The notes below the pieces were generated by a model, which saw only the letters and a program-made list of their open reading frames with translations, made no database searches and was not told where the DNA came from. Of a stretch of DNA of 64,000 bases, positions 57,495 to 64,000 are shown piece by piece. The stretch lies in the NCBI GenBank assembly GCA_021769965.1, contig JAETRU010000003.1:62001-126000 (forward strand), given 5' to 3'. Positions within the stretch are counted from its first letter, which is position 1. The number at the start of each line of letters is the position of its first letter. Made by a program: the position numbers and the translations under genes. Origin of the DNA: Eubacterium sp. (lineage in GTDB: Bacteria > Bacillota > Clostridia > Peptostreptococcales > Anaerovoracaceae).

Positions 57495-58283
57495 ATGCTA
57501 CAGAATGAGAGGCAGCGGAAGATCCTGCAGCTGCTGACGGCCAGGGGCGCTGTAAAAGTGAAGGAACTGGCAGACGAGATGGGAATCAGTGAATCCACCA
57601 TACGCCGGGATATCACGGAGCTGGATCAGGCGGGAAAGGTGAAAAAGGTCTTCGGCGGAGCTGTTTCCGTGGGCAGAGATATGACCTTTGGCACGACCGA
57701 CGTGGCAGCCCGTACTTTGATCAACGTGGCAGAAAAGGATAGTATCGCAAGATACGCGGCGTCTCTGATCGAAGAAAATGATTTCGTATTTCTCGACGCG
57801 GGAACGACCACAGAGAAAATGATAGATTATCTGGAGCTTCGGCCTGTGACCTATGTGACCAATGGAATTACCCATGCCAAGAAGCTGATTCAGCGGGGTT
57901 TTTCGGTGCATGTCATCGGCGGGCTGCTTCGGCCGTCTACGGAAGCGGCGGTAGGCACGGCAGCGGTGGATGCTATCGGGCAGTATAATTTCTCAAAGTG
58001 CTTTATGGGCGCTAACGGCATCGATCTGAAGAGGGGGTTTTCCACACCGGATATCAGCGAAGCCGCGGTTAAGACTACCGTGATGAAACAGTCGGCGGAT
58101 GCCTTTGTTTTAGCCGACCATACTAAATTCGGACGTATTTCTTCTGTGACCTTCGCGGCTCTGGAAGATGCCCGCATCATTACAGACCGGATGGAGCATT
58201 CTATCTATGGAGAGTATACGACGATTTATGAGACGCAGCAGGATAAAAAAGGTAATTATGTGTATAATATATTGAGTAAATGA
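57495..58283 (+). CDS. DeoR family transcriptional regulator
   Basis: A 262-residue DeoR/GlpR regulator. The HTH is at about 20-42 (VKVKELADEMGISESTIRRD), and the C-terminal sugar-phosphate isomerase-like domain has LDAGTTTEKMIDYL near 97 and GANGID near 170. Such proteins bind phosphorylated sugars. ATG 57495 follows TAGGAGGAAAAG. gap starts 12 bases downstream, so the regulator and glyceraldehyde-3-phosphate dehydrogenase share a transcript; the effector may be a triose or fructose phosphate, as with CggR in Bacillus, which is a different family. Confidence 0.92.
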   Translation: MLQNERQRKILQLLTARGAVKVKELADEMGISESTIRRDITELDQAGKVKKVFGGAVSVGRDMTFGTTDVAARTLINVAEKDSIARYAASLIEENDFVFLDAGTTTEKMIDYLELRPVTYVTNGITHAKKLIQRGFSVHVIGGLLRPSTEAAVGTAAVDAIGQYNFSKCFMGANGIDLKRGFSTPDISEAAVKTTVMKQSADAFVLADHTKFGRISSVTFAALEDARIITDRMEHSIYGEYTTIYETQQDKKGNYVYNILSK

Positions 58284-58295
58284 GGAGGGTATAAC

Positions 58296-59312
58296 ATGAC
58301 AAGAATTGCAATTAACGGATTCGGAAGAATCGGCAGACTGGCGTTCAGACAGATTTTTGAGGATGAAACTATGGAAGTGGCGGCGATCAACGACCTGACC
58401 GATCCGGGGATGCTGGCGCATCTGCTGAAATACGACAGTGTGCAGGGCGGATACCGCGGACATACTGTAACCAGTGACGAGAACTCTATTACTGTAGATG
58501 GAAAACAGATCACGATCCTCTCTGAGAAGGATCCGGAGAATCTGCCATGGAAGGAGATGGGTATCGACATCGTTCTGGAATGTACAGGCTTTTTCTGCTC
58601 CAAGGCAAAATCCGAAGCGCATCTTCGCGCCGGAGCCAAGAAGGTTCTGATTTCCGCGCCAGCGGGAAATGATCTGAAAACGATCGTATACGGGACCAAT
58701 CACGAGACTTTGACTGCTGAGGACAACATCATATCCGCGGCGTCCTGTACTACCAACTGTCTGGCTCCTATGGCAAAGGCCCTCAATGACTACCGCGAGA
58801 TCCGTACAGGCTTCATGACCACCATCCACGCTTATACCGGTGACCAGATGATCCTCGACGGTCCTCACAGAAAAGGGGATTTCCGCCGCGCAAGAGCAGG
58901 TGCGGTCAATATCGTTCCGAACAGCACAGGCGCCGCAAAGGCGATCGGTCTGGTCATTCCGGAACTGGACGGAAAGCTGATCGGTTCCGCGCAGCGTGTT
59001 CCGGTACCTTCCGGTTCCATCACGATTCTGGACGCTACTCTGAAAGATGATACGGAAACCGTTTCTGTAGAAGGGATCAACGCTGCTATGAAAGCCGCGG
59101 CAAACGAATCCTTCGGCTATACCGAAGAAGAGCTGGTATCCAGTGATATCATCGGTATGGGCTACGGTTCTCTCTTTGACGCCACACAGACTCTGGCCCA
59201 GAGATGCGGCACTAAGATCTATGAGGTCCGTGTAGTCGCATGGTACGATAACGAATGCAGCTATGTATCTCAGATGGTGAGAACGCTGAAATATCTGAAA
59301 AACTTCCTTTAA
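58296..59312 (+). CDS. gap: Glyceraldehyde-3-phosphate dehydrogenase, type I
   Basis: A 338-residue NAD-dependent dehydrogenase of glycolysis. It begins [17 protein letters not shown]; the catalytic cysteine is in [11 protein letters not shown] near 151, with the partner His in [10 protein letters not shown] near 178 and WYDNECSYV near 318. The DeoR gene directly before it suggests carbon-source control of this gene. A very strong terminator follows. Confidence 0.97.
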   Translation: MTRIAINGFGRIGRLAFRQIFEDETMEVAAINDLTDPGMLAHLLKYDSVQGGYRGHTVTSDENSITVDGKQITILSEKDPENLPWKEMGIDIVLECTGFFCSKAKSEAHLRAGAKKVLISAPAGNDLKTIVYGTNHETLTAEDNIISAASCTTNCLAPMAKALNDYREIRTGFMTTIHAYTGDQMILDGPHRKGDFRRARAGAVNIVPNSTGAAKAIGLVIPELDGKLIGSAQRVPVPSGSITILDATLKDDTETVSVEGINAAMKAAANESFGYTEEELVSSDIIGMGYGSLFDATQTLAQRCGTKIYEVRVVAWYDNECSYVSQMVRTLKYLKNFL

Positions 59313-59332
59313 TTCTTCAGTTCTATATCTGG

Positions 59333-59368
59333 CCGCCCTGCGGACGTCAAGTCCGCGGGGCGGTTTTT
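59333..59368 (+). terminator. Terminator after gap
   Basis: CCGCCCTGCGGAC (59333-59345) pairs with GTCCGCGGGGCGG (59351-59363), one G-U pair, followed by five T. Confidence 0.93.
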
Positions 59369-59428
59369 GGATAGCGTGCCTGAAACCTGTGTAATGAGGT
59401 ATATCTCAAAATTTATGGAGGTGATATT

Positions 59429-59824
59429 TTGTTATTCCATGTTTTTTCTTCCCAGGAAGAACGAAGAAATTTTGGCGGTTCTGATTTTATAGAAATGCAA
59501 TATTGCAGGCTGGATCGGGAAACTGAGATGGAAAGAGTCGTTTTGACTGATGCGATCGAACATTGGAAAAATGATTCATTATATATCCATGGCGATGATG
59601 TTAATGAATTCGTATCACACTATAGAATGATTTTTACAGACGGAATTTACAGCAATCTAAAATGCGGCACAGTAGATATTTATGGTATCAATTATTATTC
59701 GAGAGAGCAGACATATTTGATCCTGGAGCGGGTAAAAGGCATAAAGCCGCCGGATTATCAGATACTGTTAAACTGGCTGGAAAAGGCAGAGGAAAATACC
59801 GGATTTTATATTTTAGGATCGTGA
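59429..59824 (+). CDS. Hypothetical protein
   Basis: A 131-residue acidic protein with no membrane segment. I recognise no motif. The start TTG 59429 follows GGAGGTGA. It is clearly more AT-rich than its neighbours and lacks an obvious promoter close by; it could be a recently acquired gene. Nothing next to it gives a functional hint. Confidence 0.6.
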   Translation: MLFHVFSSQEERRNFGGSDFIEMQYCRLDRETEMERVVLTDAIEHWKNDSLYIHGDDVNEFVSHYRMIFTDGIYSNLKCGTVDIYGINYYSREQTYLILERVKGIKPPDYQILLNWLEKAEENTGFYILGS

Positions 59825-59979
59825 TGGTCCTGATTCAAGAAGCGAAAAAAGAAAGATTGTGTCGAAAGCAGCAGAAAGAGTCCCATTTATTTCCATAATT
59901 CGATGTGATATACTGGATCTATCAGGGACATTGTGCGCACGGTGACTTCTGAAACAGGAAATAAAAGAAGGACATCGTA

Positions 59980-60105
59980 ATGAACCAGGAAAAAACTACT
60001 GTAACTGAAAAAATACCTTTTACTGATGACTGGATGTTCGGCATGACCACTGCTGAGATTGCCGGGATGACCGGTCTCAGCGAGAAGGCGATCGAGGAAC
60101 TGTAA
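59980..60105 (+). pseudogene. Remnant of a Rpn/PD-(D/E)XK nuclease family transposase, internally deleted
   Basis: A 41-codon frame with a plausible RBS (AGAAGGACAT). Its first part, KIPFTDDWMFGM, matches the N-terminal start of Rpn-type nucleases, and its end, EIAGMTGLSEKAIEEL, matches their C-terminal end; the roughly 250 residues between are missing. The join keeps the frame. This is the only mobile-element trace I saw in the window. A terminator follows directly. Confidence 0.65.
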
Positions 60106-60122
60106 ACCAGAAAAGGCATAGA

Positions 60123-60160
60123 AAAAGGGTGAGCGCCGTTTTTACGAGGCTCACCCTTTT
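60123..60160. terminator. Bidirectional terminator
   Basis: AAAAGGGTGAGC (60123-60134) pairs perfectly with GCTCACCCTTTT (60149-60160). It serves the remnant and the convergent CofE-like gene. Confidence 0.9.
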
Positions 60161-60175
60161 AAGATACTGAAACGA

Positions 60176-61366
60176 TTATTTTGTGTAGTTATCAAAATAT
60201 CCCTGTATATAGATGAATGGTGTTCCTTTGTCACCGCTGCCGCTGGTCAGGTCACATAAGGAGCCGATCAGATCGGTGAGGCGGCGCGGCGTAGTGCCCT
60301 GCGCGACCATGGAGTCGCCCAGTTCGGCGTCCTTGTTCCTTATGTAGTCGCTGATAGCCTCTTTCAGTTCGTCACCTTTCAGATCCGCGAATTCGTTGTC
60401 TGCCAGATACTTCAGCTTTACCTCGTTTGGAGTTCCTTCCAGACCTTTGGTGTAGCCCGGGGAGACGACAGGATCAGCCAGTTCCCAGATCTTGCCCACA
60501 GGATCCTTGAAGGCACCGTCGCCGTAGACCATGACTTCCACGGTCTTACCAGTCAGAACGTTCAGCTTCTTCTGGATGCCGTCGACGAATTCCTGACAGT
60601 GGATCGGGAACAGCTTGATGGAATCTTCAGTGGATTTATTGGAGCCCAGCAGGCCGTATTTGTCATTGTAGCCGCTGCCGTCAACGCTGGAAGTGAGAAT
60701 ATCGTCCATGCCGCAGACTGTTTCCGCACCGGCCTGCCGGAGCAGACGCTTGGTTCTGACACGGGTGTGGATGTCGCAGGTCAGGACCTTCTTTGTATAG
60801 TTGAGGATAGTGCGGGGATCGTTGGAGAAGATGACCTCTGCTTCAGCGCCTTCTTCTTCGATGATGCCCTTGTAATAGTTTACGTAGTCCATACCGGTGA
60901 ATGTATGTCTGGATTTGCCGAACAGAGATTCAAACTGCTCCTGGGTCAGCACATCAGAGTACGGATTGATGCCTTTTTCATCCAGCAGGTCGATGTCAAC
61001 CAGATGGTTGCCCACTTCGTCGGACGGATAGCTGAGCATAAGCACGATCTTCTTCGCGCCGCGGGCAATGCCCCGCAGACAGATGGCAAAGCGGTTTCTG
61101 CTCAGGATCGGGAAGATGACGCCGATGGTCTCTCCACCCAGTTTGGTCTTTACGTCTGCAGCGATCTGATCCTTGGTGGCGTAGTTTGCCTGGGATCTTG
61201 CCAGGATCGATTCTGTTACCGCCAGAACGTCCCTGTCCTGGATGGTGAATTCTCCGGCTTTTTCAGCTTCCATGACTGTGTCGATAACGATCTGCGTCAG
61301 ATCGTCGCCTTCTTTGATGATCGGGGCCCGCAGGCCTCTGGATACGGTTCCTACAATTCTTTCCAT
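60176..61366 (-). CDS. F420-0:gamma-glutamyl ligase domain protein (CofE-like)
   Basis: A 396-residue protein of the CofE family (PF01996). CofE adds glutamates to coenzyme F420 using GTP; clostridial genomes lack the F420 pathway, and homologues here are of unknown substrate. VTESILARSQANY and SRNRFAICLRGIARGAKKI are family-like. No other F420 gene is near. ATG 61366 follows AAAGGAG on the minus strand. Confidence 0.82.
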   Translation of the reverse strand: MERIVGTVSRGLRAPIIKEGDDLTQIVIDTVMEAEKAGEFTIQDRDVLAVTESILARSQANYATKDQIAADVKTKLGGETIGVIFPILSRNRFAICLRGIARGAKKIVLMLSYPSDEVGNHLVDIDLLDEKGINPYSDVLTQEQFESLFGKSRHTFTGMDYVNYYKGIIEEEGAEAEVIFSNDPRTILNYTKKVLTCDIHTRVRTKRLLRQAGAETVCGMDDILTSSVDGSGYNDKYGLLGSNKSTEDSIKLFPIHCQEFVDGIQKKLNVLTGKTVEVMVYGDGAFKDPVGKIWELADPVVSPGYTKGLEGTPNEVKLKYLADNEFADLKGDELKEAISDYIRNKDAELGDSMVAQGTTPRRLTDLIGSLCDLTSGSGDKGTPFIYIQGYFDNYTK

Positions 61367-61416
61367 GATTTTTTCTCCTTTATTTATATGTTACAACTTT
61401 TATTTCTCTTCAAAAG

Positions 61417-61586
61417 TTCGGCAAATCGTTCGGCACTGAAAGCAGAATCCACCGTTTTGCCAAATTTACCCCCAAAAGTTCGGCAAATCGTTCGGCACTG
61501 AGAGCCAAATCCGCTGTTCTGCCAAATTTACCCCCAGAAGTTCGGCAAATCGTTCGGCACTGAAGGCAGAATCCGCTATTCTGCCG
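61417..61586. repeat. Tandem repeat, 62-bp unit, three copies (last partial)
   Basis: Copies start at 61417, 61479 and 61541, 62 bp apart. Each begins TTCGGCAAATCGTTCGGCAC and contains an AGAATCC-type stretch before TTGCCAAATT or TCTGCC. In the third copy GGCAGAAT and ATTCTGCC form an 8-bp hairpin. The third copy runs into the 3' end of the RNase H gene, supplying its last codons. It shares the ATCG...CCGTTTTGC core with the 63-bp repeat at 35.9 kb. Confidence 0.9.
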
Positions 61587-62139
61587 AACTGTTCCGTTCC
61601 ATAACTCTGTCCATACCCATGTTGGCAAGTTCATCAGCCCGGTTGTTCATCTCTGTCACATAGACAAAATCCTCGTAGCTGAAGCGGCCGCCGTTCCAGC
61701 TGGTGAATTTCTTGTATAAGGCATCTGCGTTGGCAGATTTGCTGTTCAGATTGACGTGGCCTTTGACCCGGAAAAAGCGGACGTCGTGCCGTCTGACCAG
61801 AGCCAGCAGTTCCTTCCAGAGATCCTGATTCTCTACTGACTTCTTCGCCGCGTTGCGCCATTTGTTCTTCTCCCAGCTTTCGTACCACTTTTCGCGGAAA
61901 CAATTGGAGACATACGCGCTGTCAGAAAAGACCTCCACCGTCTGCCCGTCACGGTTTAAAGCGCGAAATCCTTCGATGACCGCCGTCAGTTCCATCCGGT
62001 TGTTGGTGGTATTGGCCTCGCCGCCGAAAATTTCCTTTTTATGTTCACCGAACTCTAAGATGCAGCCCCAGCCTCCGGCGTTGGTGCTGCTCTGGTTGCC
62101 GCGGCATCCTCCGTCCGTGTACATTCTCAAAATCGTCAT
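61576..62139 (-). CDS. rnhA: Ribonuclease H
   Basis: A 187-residue type 1 RNase H, longer than the usual 150-160 residues. The catalytic acids are Asp in YTDGGCRGN near 9, Glu in NNRMELTAVIEG near 50, Asp in SDSAYV near 75 and Asp in NNRADELANMG near 169. A 30-residue insertion (SKSANADALYKKFTSW) lies before the last acid. It removes RNA from RNA-DNA hybrids. ATG 62139 follows GAGGGGG on the minus strand. Its 3' end overlaps a tandem repeat. Confidence 0.9.
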   Translation of the reverse strand: MTILRMYTDGGCRGNQSSTNAGGWGCILEFGEHKKEIFGGEANTTNNRMELTAVIEGFRALNRDGQTVEVFSDSAYVSNCFREKWYESWEKNKWRNAAKKSVENQDLWKELLALVRRHDVRFFRVKGHVNLNSKSANADALYKKFTSWNGGRFSYEDFVYVTEMNNRADELANMGMDRVMERNSSAE

Positions 62140-62279
62140 AACTTTTCCCCCTCGTAGTTTTTCCACATATTATTATGCCTTATTTCCGCGGAAAGTACAA
62201 GAATAATTCCATGGAAAATGCCGGGATATTGTGCTATGATAGATGAAGCGAAAGAAGAAAAGAGCATACGAGGTAAACA

Positions 62280-63122
62280 ATGTCATTACGATTCTGTTCC
62301 TTCGCCAGCGGCAGTTCCGGAAACTGCTATCTGGTGAAGAGTGAAAATACGACCCTGCTGGTGGATGTGGGTATCACGGGCAAACGGGTCTTTGCCGGAC
62401 TGGCTGAGAAAGGCTTGGAGCCCGGGGATCTTTCCGGCATACTCATCACCCACGAACATATCGACCACGTCCGCAGCCTGCGAATGGTCAGCAGGAAGGC
62501 TGTAAACGCAAAGGTCTTCGCCACCGGCGGAACGTTAGATGCCGTCAGTGATATGATCGCGCCGGGCAGAGGCAGCGTGGTTCGGGCCGGAGAGTCATGG
62601 GACATCGGAGATATCCGGGTGACGCCCTTTGATCTGTCTCACGATGCCGCCGAGCCTGCCGGATACACCCTGCAGTGCCAGGGACGCCGACTGACCATCG
62701 TTACCGATACCGGCTGCATTTCCCCGGAAATAGAGGCCCACATCGCCGCGGCTGACCTGCTGGTCCTGGAGGCGAATCACGAAGTCAACATCCTGAAGAT
62801 GGGAGCCTACCCCTACAGCCTGAAACGCCGCATCCTGGGTGAAAAAGGGCATCTGTCCAACGAGGCCGCGGGAGAAATACTGTGCCGCATGCTGCGGTCT
62901 TCTGCCCGTCATCAAAGGGTGTCTGCCGGAGAGCATCAAAACGTCCTGCCCTGCGATGTGCCGAAGGTGGTCCTGTCCCATCTCAGCAAGGAGAACAACA
63001 CGCCGGGACAGGCGTATCTGACCATCCGCAACATTCTGTTCGAGGAGGATCTCTATATAGATAAGGATCTGACTTTGACCGTTGCGGCCAGAGACGAGGC
63101 TGGGGATTTTATGGAGGTGTGA
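62280..63122 (+). CDS. walJ: MBL-fold metallohydrolase WalJ/YycJ
   Basis: A 280-residue metallo-beta-lactamase fold protein. It starts LRFCSFASGSSGNCYLV, has the metal motif THEHIDHVRSL near 57 and TDTGCISPE near 143. YycJ/WalJ is linked to the WalKR cell-wall regulon and to DNA repair exonuclease activity; near oriC it often precedes htrA and rlmH. Here rlmH follows after three bases with no htrA between. A middle loop with CRMLRSSARHQRVSAG is a family-variable segment. Confidence 0.9.
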   Translation: MSLRFCSFASGSSGNCYLVKSENTTLLVDVGITGKRVFAGLAEKGLEPGDLSGILITHEHIDHVRSLRMVSRKAVNAKVFATGGTLDAVSDMIAPGRGSVVRAGESWDIGDIRVTPFDLSHDAAEPAGYTLQCQGRRLTIVTDTGCISPEIEAHIAAADLLVLEANHEVNILKMGAYPYSLKRRILGEKGHLSNEAAGEILCRMLRSSARHQRVSAGEHQNVLPCDVPKVVLSHLSKENNTPGQAYLTIRNILFEEDLYIDKDLTLTVAARDEAGDFMEV

Positions 63123-63125
63123 CAG

Positions 63126-63605
63126 ATGAATATTTCCGTGATCTGTATCGGTAAGCTGAAGGAAAAATACTGGGTCCAGGCTGTAGCGGAGTACAGCAAG
63201 CGGCTTTCCGGATACTGCAGCCTTGATATCATAGAGCTGAAGGAAGCAAGACTGCCGGATAAGGCCGGACCGGCGGAAGAGCTGGCTGTGAAGGAGGCCG
63301 AGGGAGCGGAGATCCTGAAGAAGATCAAAGACAATATGTACGTGATCACCCTGGAAGTCAGGGGAAAAGAGCTGTCTTCAGAAAAGCTGGCTGAGAAGAT
63401 CGAGGACCTCGGCATCGGCGGACACAGCAATATCGCCTTTGTCATCGGCGGAAGCCTGGGATTATCCGAAGCGGTAAGCAAAAGGGCTGATTTTAAACTG
63501 TCTTTTTCCCAGATGACCTTTCCGCATCAGATGATGAGGGTCATCCTGCTGGAGCAGGTGTACAGAAGTTTTAAGATCATCCGCCGCGAAACCTATCACA
63601 AATGA
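63126..63605 (+). CDS. rlmH: 23S rRNA (pseudouridine-1915-N3)-methyltransferase RlmH
   Basis: RlmH methylates N3 of pseudouridine 1915 in 23S rRNA. A 159-residue SPOUT methyltransferase, full length. IGGSLGLSEAV near 106 forms the knot, with SFSQMTFPHQMMRVILLEQ at the C-terminal end and the terminal YHK tail that is conserved. Coupled to walJ (three bases apart). Confidence 0.97.
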   Translation: MNISVICIGKLKEKYWVQAVAEYSKRLSGYCSLDIIELKEARLPDKAGPAEELAVKEAEGAEILKKIKDNMYVITLEVRGKELSSEKLAEKIEDLGIGGHSNIAFVIGGSLGLSEAVSKRADFKLSFSQMTFPHQMMRVILLEQVYRSFKIIRRETYHK

Positions 63606-63950
63606 TCGAAAATATATACCAAAGTCCTATTTACATTTTCGCAGAATGGATTATAATATTGTTTAGTTCCAAATGAACAGGGAAAAAGATTATCGTGGTT
63701 TACAGTTTGTGTTGTGAGGCATTTTCCCTGTTTATTCTTGGATATTCGGGTATTACAGGGGATTTACATCAGGGGCGGAAGCCGTTAGCTTCATTTTCAA
63801 AGAGGTCACAGTATTCGTTACAGCAGCAGTTACATATAAGAAACTTAGAGCCTTCCTGCGTCGGCAGGGAGGTTTTTGTGATTTTTGCGGTCTTTTACTG
63901 CAGTTGATGCAAAAGCCCTGCAGCCCATAGAGAAAGGAGGCGAGACGCGT
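63606..63950. other. Gene-free region after rlmH with candidate structured transcript
   Basis: About 345 bases without a convincing gene. It contains a promoter, a long hairpin and a terminator (listed next), ending with an RBS for a gene that leaves the window. Confidence 0.6.
63630..63877 (+). ncRNA. Possible small RNA or leader, function unknown
   Basis: Promoter TTTACA (63630-63635), spacer 16, TATAAT (63652-63657). AACAGGGAAAA (63676-63686) pairs perfectly with TTTTCCCTGTT (63722-63732). CCTTCCTGC (63851-63859) pairs with GCAGGGAGG (63864-63872, one G-U), followed by TTTTT. The transcript would be about 215 bases. It may be a leader controlling the next gene or a free RNA; no known family recognised. 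Confidence 0.5.
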
Positions 63951-64000
63951 ATGGTAAGCTTTGAAACTCTGGGATCGAGAATTATCGCAGGCTTTGCCGG
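63951..64000 (+). CDS. Start of an unidentified gene, cut by the window edge
   Basis: ATG 63951 follows AAAGGAGGCGAG and begins MVSFETLGSRIIAGFA. Only 16 codons are present, too few to assign. Confidence 0.6.
   Translation, partial: MVSFETLGSRIIAGFA

Overview
The window looks like the origin-proximal chromosome of an anaerobic, spore-forming member of the Bacillota (class Clostridia). The order mnmG-rsmG-noc-parA-parB, then gdpP-rplI-dnaB, and at the far end walJ (yycJ) and rlmH, is typical of DNA beside oriC in this phylum. Sporulation genes yabP and yabQ and a SpmA/SpmB-type pair point to a spore former. A group B [FeFe] hydrogenase points to anaerobic life. A choloylglycine hydrolase fits a gut habitat. 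Base composition is moderate (about half G+C by eye). A family such as Anaerovoracaceae is possible, but that is a guess. I saw no rRNA, tRNA, CRISPR array or intact mobile element.

Layout. 0-3.8 kb: tRNA/rRNA modification and chromosome segregation, with a perfect parS over the noc stop codon. 3.8-11.1 kb: SprT-like protease, c-di-AMP phosphodiesterase, ribosomal protein L9, replicative helicase, a DnaD protein fused to a helicase-loader N-terminal segment, and an M23 peptidase. 11.2-18.9 kb: yabPQ, DivIC-like protein, RNase M5, RsmA, an LtaS-like sulfatase, a GNAT enzyme, aroB, and two membrane or surface proteins. 18.9-28.1 kb: a cysteine-desulfurase-like enzyme, a TetR-RND pump pair with twin operators, the hydrogenase, and a tetrahydrofolate riboswitch controlling folT and 5-formyl-THF cyclo-ligase, followed by rsmJ.

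28.2-46.5 kb is accessory and metabolic: an MFS carrier, a MocR-type regulator without its PLP lysine, an AbgA-like M20 hydrolase, a second M20 hydrolase with a membrane carrier and a divergent LysR regulator, an operon of VanX-like D,D-dipeptidase, M20 hydrolase and alanine racemase, BrnQ, a choloylglycine hydrolase facing an XRE regulator, and a heterodimeric ABC exporter. 46.5-57.1 kb holds a sigma-54 activator with a dipeptidase and, 2.7 kb on, a SpmA/SpmB-like pair with an S66 LD-carboxypeptidase. Both transcription units carry a -24/-12 (sigma-54) promoter. lysA and dapF follow under a separate promoter. 57.4-64 kb: DeoR regulator and gap, a CofE-like ligase, RNase H, WalJ, RlmH and a possible structured transcript.

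Taken together, the 28-57 kb part can be read as salvage of amino acids from peptides and cell-wall fragments. VanX and alanine racemase would handle D-Ala-D-Ala, LD-carboxypeptidase and dipeptidase would trim muropeptides, M20 enzymes would cleave acyl or amide bonds, and DapF and LysA would turn diaminopimelate into lysine. This reading is inferred from gene content and promoters. Two short tandem-repeat loci (five 63-bp units near 36 kb, three 62-bp units near 61.5 kb) share a hairpin-like core and have no assigned role.
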